A stretch of DNA of 10,482 bases from NCBI GenBank assembly GCA_946629205.1, contig CAMOXP010000031.1, forward strand, positions 1-10,482, read 5' to 3'. The notes under the pieces were generated by a model. It searched no databases and had not been told where the DNA came from. It was given only the letters and a program-made list of their open reading frames with translations. The position numbers and the translations under genes were made by a program. Below, piece by piece: positions 1 through 7,048 of the stretch. The stretch comes from an uncultured Bacillota bacterium (lineage in GTDB: Bacteria > Bacillota > Clostridia > Peptostreptococcales > Anaerovoracaceae). Position 1 is the first letter of the stretch, and each line of letters opens with the position of its first letter.

Positions 1-23
1 TCTCTGTATACGGAGGAAATAGA

Positions 24-842
24 ATGGATTACACAGAAAAATGGGGCAAAGACATCGAAGAAGCGGTATCCCTTGCCCTGATTGATCTGAAGGTTTCCAG
101 AGAAGAGGTTGAAGTCACTGTCCTTGAGGAGCCGACGAAGGGCTTTCTGGGACTGGGTGCCAAACTGGCAAAGGTAAGAGTCGAAATAATCAAGAAGGAA
201 GAACCGAAGCCGGAAGCAGAAACTCCGGAAAAAGCAGTTCCAGAGAGACAGACAACAGAAAAGAAAGCTCCGGAAAAGAAATCTTCAGAAAAAAAGAGCC
301 AGTCAAGAAAGAGCTCAAAAGCAAAAGCAAAGAAACCGGAAGAAAAGAAAGCAAACATCGTTCTGGATGATGTGGATATCAATGACCTGACAGTGGTAGA
401 AGAGCATGAAGCGCTTACCTTCCTGAAGGATATCACGGAGAAGATGGGGCTGGACCTCAACTTCAGCGCCAGAGTCGGCGAAGATCTCGTCTATGTCGAA
501 ATGAACGGCAAGGACTCCAGAACTGTCATCGGCAAAAGAGGACAGACGCTCGACGCCATTCAGTACCTGGCAAGTCTCGTTGTAAATAAAGACAATGAGA
601 ATTATACGAAGGTAGTTGTCGACGCGGAGAACTACAGGGCCAAGAGAGAAAGAACCCTGGAGCAGCTGGCCAACAGACTGGCAGCGAAGGTCATCAAGAC
701 GAGAAAGCATGTACGCCTGGAACCGATGAACCCCTATGAGAGAAAGGTCATTCATGCGACTCTGCAGAAGAACCCGGAAATTACGACTAGAAGCGAAGGC
801 GAAGAGCCTTACAGAAGAGTTGTAATAGAACTGAAGAAATAG
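24..842 (+). CDS. jag: RNA-binding protein Jag/KhpB (EloR), Jag_N-KH-R3H
   Basis: This is a 272-aa single-stranded RNA-binding protein of the Jag/KhpB/EloR family; relatives act with KhpA in cell elongation and post-transcriptional control. Residues 1 to about 55 form the Jag_N domain, with the typical GFLGLGAK segment at 40-47. Residues about 57-110 are a low-complexity Lys/Glu/Pro/Ser linker, probably disordered. A KH domain follows, with its GKRGQ loop at 170-174. The C-terminal R3H domain carries the defining Arg-x3-His pair (R240, H244). The ATG is supported by GGAGG at 12-16 with 7-nt spacing. The gene precedes mnmE, the usual Firmicute order, so yidC, rnpA and rpmH would be expected just upstream of the window. 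Arginine codons are almost all AGA, unlike the next three genes. Family assignment is very secure; the cellular role is taken from relatives. Confidence 0.96.
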   Translation: MDYTEKWGKDIEEAVSLALIDLKVSREEVEVTVLEEPTKGFLGLGAKLAKVRVEIIKKEEPKPEAETPEKAVPERQTTEKKAPEKKSSEKKSQSRKSSKAKAKKPEEKKANIVLDDVDINDLTVVEEHEALTFLKDITEKMGLDLNFSARVGEDLVYVEMNGKDSRTVIGKRGQTLDAIQYLASLVVNKDNENYTKVVVDAENYRAKRERTLEQLANRLAAKVIKTRKHVRLEPMNPYERKVIHATLQKNPEITTRSEGEEPYRRVVIELKK

Positions 843-849
843 CATGATG

Positions 850-872
850 AGGCCCGCTTTCTGCGGGCCTTT
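850..872 (+). terminator. Terminator-like hairpin after jag
   Basis: An 8-bp perfect stem, AGGCCCGC (850-857) with GCGGGCCT (863-870), closes a 5-nt loop (TTTCT) 8 nt after the jag stop. Only three T residues (870-872) follow, so termination would be weak. It lies 12 nt upstream of the mnmE start and is as likely to be an attenuator or 3'-end stabiliser as a full terminator. Confidence 0.65.
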
Positions 873-877
873 ACAAT
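872..877 (+). promoter_or_regulatory. Possible -10 hexamer for leaderless mnmE
   Basis: TACAAT at 872-877 resembles a sigma-A -10 box and ends 7 nt before the mnmE ATG, so a transcript would start at or next to the start codon. No convincing -35 box is present, because the upstream position is occupied by the GC-rich hairpin. This is a speculative reading, prompted by the lack of any SD sequence in front of mnmE. Confidence 0.25.
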
Positions 878-884
878 TAGTGAT

Positions 885-2255
885 ATGTGTGAAACGATAG
901 CAGCGATATCAACAGCCTACGGTGAGGGCGGAATAGGAATCATCAGAATCAGCGGACCGGACTCCCTACGGATCCTCCGCAGAGTTTTCGTATGCAAAAG
1001 CATCAAAAACCGCCGCATGACTTTCGGCAGGATCACAGACCCCGAGAGCGGAGAGGTCATCGATGAGGTGCTGGCCGTCTATATGAAGGGTCCCGCTACC
1101 TATACGGGAGAAGATGTGGCTGAGATCAACTGCCACGGGAGCACCGTCTCGCTCCGAAAGACCTTGGCGCTGGTTTTGCGCGAAGGAGCACGCATGGCAG
1201 AGCCGGGCGAATTCACAAAGCGGGCGTTCCTGAACGGCCGCATGGACCTGTCGCAGGCAGAAGCCGTGATCGATCTGATCAAGGCCAAAGCGGACGCCAG
1301 TTATGACGCGGCACTGTCCCAGATGGAAGGAGAACTTTCCAAACGGGTGCAGGGCATCCGGGCGAAGCTTCTGGATATCCTCGTGGACCTCACCGTGAAC
1401 ATCGATTATCCTGATGAAGACATCGAGCAGCTGACCTACGAGAAACTGCTTGCCGGCATCGGGGATGTGGAGCAGGAAATCAGCGGGCTTCTGTCCACAG
1501 CAGGAACGGGACGCATGATACGGGAAGGCATCCGGGTGGCCATCGTGGGACGCCCGAATGTGGGAAAGTCTTCTCTCATGAACGGTTTGCTCCGGCAGTC
1601 CCGCGCCATTGTGACGGAAATACCCGGAACGACCCGCGACACGATCGAGGAGGCTGTAAGCATCCGGAACATCCCGGTGTATCTGGTGGACACGGCCGGG
1701 ATCCGTCAGACCGATGACATCGTCGAAAAGATCGGCATCGAAAAGACCAAGGAAGCATTCAATAATGCGGACCTGATCATCGTCATCGTGGACGGAAGCG
1801 CGCCGCTGACAGAGGAAGATGAGGACATTCTGAAGCGTCTCGAAGGGCGCAGATCCCTCGTTCTTCTGAACAAGAGCGATCTCGGAAACGCAGTCACACC
1901 AAGGGATATAGAGATTCTTACAGGAAAATCGCCTAATAACGATGTAATAGAAACATGCCTTCTGAAGGGAGATGGCGTGACAGAGATAGAAGACAGGATC
2001 GAAGAACTCGTTTACGGCGGTCAGCTTACGCAGAAGGACAGCGTCATGGTCAACAACGTGCGCCATGAGGAGCTGCTGCGGAAAGCACTGCAGGCAGCGG
2101 AAGACGCCCGGACGATCACGACGGCGGGCGAAGCGCTGGACATCATCGAGATCGATGTCAGGCAGTGCTATGACTGGCTGGGAGAAATCATCGGAGAGAC
2201 CGTTTCCGATGAAGTGCTGGATGAAGTGTTCTCGAGATTCTGTCTGGGCAAATAG
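885..2255 (+). CDS. mnmE: tRNA modification GTPase MnmE (TrmE)
   Basis: MnmE works with MnmG to install the 5-carboxymethylaminomethyl group on wobble uridine 34 of certain tRNAs, using a tetrahydrofolate one-carbon donor and GTP hydrolysis. The protein is 456 aa, the normal family length. Residues 1 to about 120 are the folate-binding N-domain, beginning with the typical ETIAAIST...GEGGIGIIRISG segment. Helical segments flank an inserted G domain with G1 GRPNVGKSS (222-230), TTRD (249-252), DTAG (269-272) and NKSD (329-332). The C-terminus is FCLGK, keeping the conserved Cys453 of the usual C-(I/L/V)-G-K ending. The start is fixed by family alignment, not by a ribosome binding site, since none is visible. 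Arginine codons are mainly CGC and CGG. mnmG follows 48 bp downstream across a small hairpin. The identification is very secure. Confidence 0.98.
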   Translation: MCETIAAISTAYGEGGIGIIRISGPDSLRILRRVFVCKSIKNRRMTFGRITDPESGEVIDEVLAVYMKGPATYTGEDVAEINCHGSTVSLRKTLALVLREGARMAEPGEFTKRAFLNGRMDLSQAEAVIDLIKAKADASYDAALSQMEGELSKRVQGIRAKLLDILVDLTVNIDYPDEDIEQLTYEKLLAGIGDVEQEISGLLSTAGTGRMIREGIRVAIVGRPNVGKSSLMNGLLRQSRAIVTEIPGTTRDTIEEAVSIRNIPVYLVDTAGIRQTDDIVEKIGIEKTKEAFNNADLIIVIVDGSAPLTEEDEDILKRLEGRRSLVLLNKSDLGNAVTPRDIEILTGKSPNNDVIETCLLKGDGVTEIEDRIEELVYGGQLTQKDSVMVNNVRHEELLRKALQAAEDARTITTAGEALDIIEIDVRQCYDWLGEIIGETVSDEVLDEVFSRFCLGK

Positions 2256-2280
2256 CGGACAGCTTATATGTCCGGCTTTT
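2254..2280 (+). terminator. Weak hairpin with T-run between mnmE and mnmG
   Basis: CGGACA (2256-2261) pairs with TGTCCG (2269-2274) around a 7-nt loop, followed by GC and TTTT (2277-2280). An outer AG/CT pair with one bulged G may extend it over the mnmE stop codon. The short stem and T4 run suggest partial termination or RNA processing between mnmE and mnmG rather than a firm operon end. Confidence 0.4.
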
Positions 2281-2303
2281 GCATGAAGAGGTGACGAAGC
2301 AAA

Positions 2304-4202
2304 GTGCAGAATAATGATCATACAACAGAATACCTGATGGGCGAATACGATATCATCGTGATCGGCGCGGGCCACGCAGGATGCGAGGCCGGTCTTGCCG
2401 CGGCCAGAATGGGGAAGAAGACCCTCATGCTTTCGATCAATCTGGAAGCTGTGGCGATGATGCCCTGCAATCCGTCTATCGGCGGAACAGGCAAAGGCCA
2501 TCTCGTCCGGGAAATCGACGCACTTGGCGGCGAGATGGGAATCAATACGGACAAGACGTTCATCCAGAGCAGGATGCTCAACACAGCCAAGGGTCCTGCC
2601 GTCCATTCGCTTCGAGCCCAGGCGGACAAGAACCGTTATCATCTTGAAATGAAGAAGACCATAGAGCGGGAACCATTGCTTGATATGAAGCAGGGCGAGG
2701 TCGTGGATCTTGTGATAGAAGACGGAGCGGCGCGGGGCGTCGTGCTGCGGACGGGATCGGTATACCGCAGCCGGGCGGTGATCCTGGCGACGGGGACCTT
2801 CCTTGCCGGCAAGATCTTCATCGGAGACAGCGTGTTCGACAGCGGTCCGAACGGACTGGCGCCGTCAGTGGATCTGGCTGCGCGGCTGCGTTCCTACGGA
2901 CTGCCCATGCGCCGGTTCAAGACCGGTACGCCGGCAAGAGCGTTGGCGTCGAGTCTTGATTACAACAAGATGATCCCTCAGGACGGGGACGAAGAAATCG
3001 TTCCGTTCTCTTTTATGAATGATGAGCTGAAGCGGGATCAGATCCGCTGCTGGCTGACCTATACAAATGAAAAAACACATGATGTGATCCGGGCGAACTT
3101 CCACCGGTCGGCGCTCTTCGGCGGAAAGATCGAAGGCGTGGGACCCCGGTACTGTCCGTCCATCGAGGATAAGGTGAACCGGTTTGCAGACCGAAAACGC
3201 CACCAGCTCTTCATCGAACCGGAGGGGCTCGACACTGAGGAAATGTATATTCAAGGCATGTCCTCGTCTCTTCCGGAGGATGTGCAGCAGGCATTTTATG
3301 AGACGATCGAAGGGTTGGAGCATCTGAAGATCGTGCGGCCCGCCTATGCGATCGAATACGACTGCATCGATCCGCTGGACCTGAAGGCAACGCTGGAAAA
3401 CAGGAGCATCGAGGATCTGTTCTGCTGCGGGCAGTTCAACGGCAGTTCCGGGTATGAGGAGGCTGCGGCACAGGGGCTCATGGCCGGCATCAACGCTGTG
3501 CTGAAGCTGGACGAACGGGAGCCGTTCATCCTCGACAGGAGCCAGGCGTACATCGGCGTGCTCATCGACGATCTGGTCACAAAGGGAACCAATGAACCCT
3601 ACCGTATCATGACGAGCCGGGCGGAGTACCGCCTCATGCTCCGGCAGGACAACGCGGACCTGCGTCTGACAGAGCTTGGGCATCAGGTCGGTCTGGTCAA
3701 GGAAGACCGCTATCAGCGGTTCCTGGAGAAGAAAGCAGCGGTGGAGAAAGAAACGGAGCGGCTGAAGCATGTGGTCATCAGCCCCCAGGCAGCGAATCCT
3801 CTCCTGGAGGAGCTGGGCAGCGCGCCGCTGAAATCGGCGCAGTCCCTGTTCGAGATGATGCACAGACCGGAAGTGACGTATGATAACACGTCGTCTCTCG
3901 ATCCTGAACGGCCGGCGCTTTCACGGCATCAGAAGACTTCCATGGAGGTCGAGATCAAGTACGGCGGATATATCCAGAAGCAGCTGGCGCAGATCGAGAA
4001 ATTCAAACGTCTCGAGAACAAGAAGCTGAGCGCCGATATGGAATATTCGAAGATCGACGGTCTGCGGATCGAAGCGCAGCAGAAACTGGATGCGCTGAAG
4101 CCCGTTTCCATCGGTCAGGCTTCAAGGATCTCCGGCGTCTCGCCTGCAGATATCAACGTGCTGCTGATCTATCTGGAAAAGCAGCGGCGCAGCAGAGGAT
4201 GA
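2304..4202 (+). CDS. mnmG: tRNA uridine-5-carboxymethylaminomethyl modification enzyme MnmG (GidA)
   Basis: This FAD-dependent partner of MnmE uses NAD(P)H and a glycine or ammonium donor to modify wobble U34 in tRNA. At 632 aa it has the full family length. The dinucleotide-binding motif GAGHAG is at residues 21-26. The PCNPSIGGTGKGHL segment (54-67) includes Cys55, and the first family signature GPRYCPSIEDKVNRF (280-294) includes Cys284; these match the two functionally important cysteines known in the family. The second signature spans 376-398 (GQFNG, GYEEAAAQG, AGINA). The C-terminal part, from about 430, is the helical MnmE/tRNA-binding region. A GTG start at 2304 is preferred because AGAGGTGA (2288-2294... 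spacing 9) precedes it; the alternative ATG at 2337 (MGEYDII...) has no SD. rsmG follows 23 bp later. Confidence 0.98.
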   Translation: MQNNDHTTEYLMGEYDIIVIGAGHAGCEAGLAAARMGKKTLMLSINLEAVAMMPCNPSIGGTGKGHLVREIDALGGEMGINTDKTFIQSRMLNTAKGPAVHSLRAQADKNRYHLEMKKTIEREPLLDMKQGEVVDLVIEDGAARGVVLRTGSVYRSRAVILATGTFLAGKIFIGDSVFDSGPNGLAPSVDLAARLRSYGLPMRRFKTGTPARALASSLDYNKMIPQDGDEEIVPFSFMNDELKRDQIRCWLTYTNEKTHDVIRANFHRSALFGGKIEGVGPRYCPSIEDKVNRFADRKRHQLFIEPEGLDTEEMYIQGMSSSLPEDVQQAFYETIEGLEHLKIVRPAYAIEYDCIDPLDLKATLENRSIEDLFCCGQFNGSSGYEEAAAQGLMAGINAVLKLDEREPFILDRSQAYIGVLIDDLVTKGTNEPYRIMTSRAEYRLMLRQDNADLRLTELGHQVGLVKEDRYQRFLEKKAAVEKETERLKHVVISPQAANPLLEELGSAPLKSAQSLFEMMHRPEVTYDNTSSLDPERPALSRHQKTSMEVEIKYGGYIQKQLAQIEKFKRLENKKLSADMEYSKIDGLRIEAQQKLDALKPVSIGQASRISGVSPADINVLLIYLEKQRRSRG

Positions 4203-4225
4203 TGCGATAGATGAAGTCGTAACAG

Positions 4226-4309
4226 ATGAAAGAATCGATGAAGGAACGGGTGAAGAAACGAACGAAGGAACGAATGAAGGAACGAATGAATGAAGAAATG
4301 GAAGAACTG
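4226..4309 (+). repeat. 12-bp tandem repeat carrying the rsmG translation start
   Basis: About seven consecutive 12-bp units, with consensus ATGAAGGAACGA, begin at 4226, 4238, 4250, 4262, 4274, 4286 and 4298, with decay at both ends. Five of the first six units begin with ATG or GTG (the one at 4262 is ACG). The units at 4238, 4262 and 4274 contain AAGGAAC, which sits as an SD-like core about 6 nt before the next unit's first codon. The unit length is a multiple of three, so copy-number change keeps the reading frame. A related ATGAAG unit at 4211 lies just upstream but runs into TAA. Confidence 0.8.
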
Positions 4310-4993
4310 AGGTCCTACATTGAGAAACTGAACATCGATGGCGCAGATGAGAAGACGGAGCAGCTCCGGCAGTACATGGAGGGCGTGCTTTCCTGGAACG
4401 AGAAGGTGAATCTGACTGCCATCACGGACCGGCTGGCCTTTGTGCAGAGGCATTACATCGATTCCCTTCTGTGTGCTGAAAACCTTGCCTTTACTGCTTC
4501 ATCGTCTATCTGCGATGTGGGAACAGGCGGCGGATTCCCCGGCGTTCCTCTGGCAGTCTGCTATCCGGACAAAGAATTCGTCCTGATGGATTCCCTGCAG
4601 AAACGTGTCAAGATTGTACGCGAACTCTGTGACGAAATCGGGCTCAGGAACGTGAGCGTGATCCACGGCAGGGCAGAAGAACTTGCCAGAAAGAAGGAGT
4701 ACAGGGAGAACTTTGACCTCTGTGTTTCCCGGGCCGTTGCCAACATGCAGGTCCTGTCCGAGTACTGTCTGCCCTTCGTGAAACCGGGCGGATATTTCAT
4801 CGCCTACAAAGGCGCTGATTGTGAAGCGGAAATCAGCGATGCGTCACGCGCGATCCGGATCCTCGGCGGAGACAAGCCCCAGATCCAGGAACTTCCGCAG
4901 CTGGATCACTGTCTGGTCGTTGTGAACAAGAAGGAACCGACACCTGCGGCTTATCCGAGAAAAGCAGGAACACCGGCGAAGAAGCCTCTGTAA
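4226..4993 (+). CDS. rsmG: 16S rRNA (guanine-N7) methyltransferase RsmG (GidB)
   Basis: RsmG methylates N7 of G527 (E. coli numbering) in 16S rRNA with S-adenosylmethionine; loss in other bacteria gives low-level streptomycin resistance. The longest frame is 255 aa. The SAM-binding motif DVGTGGGFPG lies at 97-106, HYIDS at 76-80, SRAVA at 168-172, and the usual basic C-terminus YPRKAGTPAKKPL at 243-255. Family members normally begin near MEELRSYIEKL, which here is residue 25 (4298). The first 24 residues are a highly charged repeat (MKER-like) encoded by the 12-bp tandem repeat. The start at 4226 has no SD; starts at 4250, 4274 or 4286 each have AAGGAA just upstream, so the true start is uncertain and could be multiple. 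The function is very secure. Confidence 0.96.
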   Translation: MKESMKERVKKRTKERMKERMNEEMEELRSYIEKLNIDGADEKTEQLRQYMEGVLSWNEKVNLTAITDRLAFVQRHYIDSLLCAENLAFTASSSICDVGTGGGFPGVPLAVCYPDKEFVLMDSLQKRVKIVRELCDEIGLRNVSVIHGRAEELARKKEYRENFDLCVSRAVANMQVLSEYCLPFVKPGGYFIAYKGADCEAEISDASRAIRILGGDKPQIQELPQLDHCLVVVNKKEPTPAAYPRKAGTPAKKPL

Positions 4994-5025
4994 TCAGACA
5001 TCAATCAGAACATGCAACCATGAGG

Positions 5026-5045
5026 GAGAATAAACGAGAATAAAC
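5026..5045 (+). repeat. Tandem 10-bp direct repeat
   Basis: GAGAATAAAC occurs twice head to tail (5026-5035 and 5036-5045) in the purine-rich gap after rsmG. The repeat has only two copies and no clear function. Confidence 0.6.
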
Positions 5046-5069
5046 ACAGGATATGAAATGGAAATAAAT

Positions 5070-5095
5070 GGAAATCCATGTTCGTTGGATTTTCC
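5070..5095. other. Small inverted repeat upstream of parS
   Basis: GGAAATCCA (5070-5078) pairs with TGGATTTTCC (5086-5095) with one bulged T and a 7-nt spacer. No T-run follows on the plus strand, so it is not a terminator. It could be a protein site or a 3'-end hairpin of the rsmG transcript. Confidence 0.4.
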
Positions 5096-5117
5096 TAAAA
5101 GAATTCCGGAAGATAAT

Positions 5118-5178
5118 CCCGAAAAAGAAAATGTTTCACGTGAAACATTTAAAACTTTTTCGGGTTTTTCTTATTTTT
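5118..5178 (+). terminator. Intrinsic terminator whose hairpin contains parS
   Basis: CCCGAAAAAG (5118-5127) pairs perfectly with CTTTTTCGGG (5155-5164). Inside it, a 22-nt perfect palindrome (5129-5150) around the parS core forms the upper stem, with a 1-nt/4-nt asymmetric bulge between the two stems. A T-rich run (5165-5178, two clusters of five and six T) follows. The arrangement fits a rho-independent terminator for the jag-mnmE-mnmG-rsmG unit. Confidence 0.75.
5132..5147. promoter_or_regulatory. parS: parS centromere site 1
   Basis: TGTTTCACGTGAAACA is a 16/16 match to the known bacterial parS consensus bound by ParB/Spo0J. It lies 112 bp upstream of parA and within a longer 22-nt perfect palindrome. 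ParB would load here and spread as a CTP-dependent clamp. Confidence 0.97.
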
Positions 5179-5210
5179 TGCTACTTTTTATATAGCGGGA
5201 AAGGAGAGGT

Positions 5211-5221
5211 TGGTATATAAT
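5211..5221 (+). promoter_or_regulatory. Possible parA promoter -10 region
   Basis: TGGTATATAAT contains a perfect TATAAT (5216-5221), or alternatively an extended -10 (TG-G-TATATA). No good -35 is seen at 16-18 nt. The position, 37 nt before the parA start and after the terminator, makes a promoter plausible. Confidence 0.4.
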
Positions 5222-5258
5222 CAGAAGTGATTTTGAAAGAGATAAAAAGGAGGTAATC

Positions 5259-6032
5259 GTGGGTAAAGCGATAGCGATATTCAATCAGAAGGGCGGCGTC
5301 GGAAAAACAACAACGAATATCAATCTGGCAGCTTGCCTGGCACTTAAAGGGAAGAAGGTACTGATCTTGGATATAGACCCCCAGGGGAACACGACAAGTG
5401 GAGTGGGCGTATCAAAGAAGGATCTGGACCTGACAACACATGAAATACTTATAGAAGACGATCACCACCCGGCAGAAGCGGTCATCCCGACAGGCGTACC
5501 GAATCTGGATATCATGCCGGCAAGCGTACAGCTGGCGGGTGCGGAAGTCGAACTTATCAACATGGCAGGCAGGGAAAAAAGGCTCAAGATGGCAATCGAT
5601 GTCCTAAAGCCGGATTATGATTATATTTTCATAGACTGCCCGCCATCACTTGGCATACTGACAATCAACTCTCTGACGGCGGTAGACTCTGTCCTGATTC
5701 CGATCCAGTGCGAATTCTATGCTCTTGAGGGCGTAAGCCAGCTCATGAGCACAATTGACATTGTCAGAACGCACATGAACCCGAATCTTGAAATAGAAGG
5801 AGTAATTTTGAGCATGTTCGACGGCAGAACAAATCTGTCAGCTCAGGTAGTAGAGGAAGTAAAGAAATACTTCAAAGAGAAAGTCTATACTACTGTGATC
5901 CCAAGGAATGTGCGTCTTGCCGAAGCTCCGAGCCACGGCATGCCGGTCATTCAGTATGACCCAAGATCGACGGGAGCGCAGGCTTATATGGAGTTCGCTG
6001 AAGAATTCCTTGAAAACGAAAAGGAGAGGTAG
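5259..6032 (+). CDS. parA: Chromosome partitioning ATPase ParA (Soj)
   Basis: ParA/Soj is a deviant-Walker ATPase that binds DNA as an ATP dimer, acts with ParB-parS in origin segregation, and in Bacillus also modulates DnaA. The 257-aa length is typical for the short chromosomal type without an N-terminal HTH. The deviant P-loop KGGVGKTTT covers residues 11-19, with signature Lys11 and Lys16. Walker A' is LDIDPQGN (37-44) and Walker B is FIDCPPS (124-130). The start is GTG, supported by AAGGAGGT (5247-5254). The stop codon directly abuts the parB ATG, and the parB SD (AAGGAGAGG, 6021-6029) lies inside the last parA codons, so translation is probably coupled. The upstream parS and terminator mark it as the first gene of its own unit. 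Confidence 0.97.
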   Translation: MGKAIAIFNQKGGVGKTTTNINLAACLALKGKKVLILDIDPQGNTTSGVGVSKKDLDLTTHEILIEDDHHPAEAVIPTGVPNLDIMPASVQLAGAEVELINMAGREKRLKMAIDVLKPDYDYIFIDCPPSLGILTINSLTAVDSVLIPIQCEFYALEGVSQLMSTIDIVRTHMNPNLEIEGVILSMFDGRTNLSAQVVEEVKKYFKEKVYTTVIPRNVRLAEAPSHGMPVIQYDPRSTGAQAYMEFAEEFLENEKER

Positions 6033-6968
6033 ATGGCCGCTAAGACCAAAGCCAAAGGACTGGGAAAGGGACTGGAGGCGCTCTTCGGAGATGCTGAGGT
6101 CGCCCCTGTAGAGAAGAAACCGGCAGCAAAGAAGAAACAGACAGAAAACAGAAAAGCAGAGAAGAATGAAGAACCACCTGCGGAAGAAGGCGGAGTTCTT
6201 TATGTTGATCTCAATGATATCAAACCGAATGCAGCGCAGCCTCGGAAAGTTTTCGATGAGGAAAAACTGGAAGAACTTGCAGCTTCCATCCAGCAGCACG
6301 GACTCATACAGCCGATCGTCCTGCGGAAACTGGGCAAGGGATATGAGATCGTTGCAGGAGAAAGAAGATGGCGCGCCGCCAGACTGGCCGGTCTGAAGGA
6401 AGTCCCCTGCATTGTCAAAGAACTGACCGAAGAGGAGAACATGCTCTTGGCGATCGTCGAGAACATGCAGAGAGAGGACCTCAACCCCATCGAAGAAGCA
6501 GAGGGTCTGAAGAAAATGATCGACACCTACGGCCTTACGCAGGAGCAGGTGTCATACAGCGTGGGAAAGAGCAGGCCGTATATCACAAACAGCCTCAGGC
6601 TTCTGAAACTTCCGGGGAAAGTCCAGCAGCTTACCGCGGAAGGAAAAATCACAACAGGTCACGCCAGAGCGCTGGCGTCCGTTAAGAGCCAGCAAAGGCA
6701 GATCGACCTGGCAGCAAGAGCCGCCAAGGAAGGGCTTTCAGTGAGACAAATAGAGCAGCTTGCGAGAGAGACCAAGCAGCCTCCGGAGAAGAAAAAGACG
6801 AGAAAGACCAAAAGCGCCGATGAGAAGCGTGTTGAAGAGGATCTCAAGAACGCGCTCGGAACCAAAGTCAGCCTGAACCGCAAGGGCAAAGGCGGAAAGA
6901 TAGAAATCGAATTCTACAGCGCGGAAGAACTGGAACGGCTCATCGAATTATTGAGAAGCCTCGCGTAG
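6033..6968 (+). CDS. parB: Chromosome partitioning protein ParB (Spo0J), CTPase clamp
   Basis: ParB binds parS, hydrolyses CTP, slides as a clamp to form the partition complex, and recruits SMC. The protein has 311 aa. The N-terminal KGLGKGLEALFGD (8-20) is the conserved ParA-stimulating peptide. A charged linker rich in Lys and Glu follows (about 25-52). The CTP-binding N-domain contains GERRWRAA (109-116) and ENMQREDLNP (143-152). The parS-recognising HTH is at about 168-195 (LTQEQVSYSVGKSRPYITNSLRLL region). Residues about 265-311 match the C-terminal dimerisation domain. It is joined to parA with no intergenic base. A second parS begins 3 bp after its stop. No noc paralogue lies in this window. 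The identification is very secure. Confidence 0.97.
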   Translation: MAAKTKAKGLGKGLEALFGDAEVAPVEKKPAAKKKQTENRKAEKNEEPPAEEGGVLYVDLNDIKPNAAQPRKVFDEEKLEELAASIQQHGLIQPIVLRKLGKGYEIVAGERRWRAARLAGLKEVPCIVKELTEEENMLLAIVENMQREDLNPIEEAEGLKKMIDTYGLTQEQVSYSVGKSRPYITNSLRLLKLPGKVQQLTAEGKITTGHARALASVKSQQRQIDLAARAAKEGLSVRQIEQLARETKQPPEKKKTRKTKSADEKRVEEDLKNALGTKVSLNRKGKGGKIEIEFYSAEELERLIELLRSLA

Positions 6969-6971
6969 AAA

Positions 6972-6987
6972 TGTTTCACGTGAAACA
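6972..6987. promoter_or_regulatory. parS: parS centromere site 2
   Basis: This is a second exact TGTTTCACGTGAAACA, 3 bp beyond the parB stop codon and 61 bp upstream of the next start codon. The flanks are not part of a longer palindrome and no T-run follows, so unlike site 1 it is not inside a terminator. The two sites are 1,840 bp apart and bracket parAB. Confidence 0.97.
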
Positions 6988-7048
6988 GTAAAATGCCGAG
7001 CGCCAAAAATGGTAAATAATGTTAGTTAATATAGAAAGAAGGTAACAA

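Noticed and set aside
966..2642. A 558-codon open frame on the minus strand opposite mnmE and the start of mnmG
   Set aside because: It is antisense to two unmistakable conserved genes, has no recognisable domain or SD, and is explained by their GC-biased third positions. The same applies to the 332-codon minus-strand frame opposite mnmG (2865-3863).
4226..4309. CRISPR-like or VNTR repeat without coding role
   Set aside because: The units are 12 bp, contiguous without spacers, and in frame with rsmG, so a CRISPR array is excluded.
5058..5195. A 45-codon plus-strand frame with a weak AGGA upstream, in the rsmG-parA gap
   Set aside because: It runs through the parS palindrome and the terminator stem and T-run, and its C-terminus is just the translated T-rich tract. 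Chance opening is more likely than a peptide gene.
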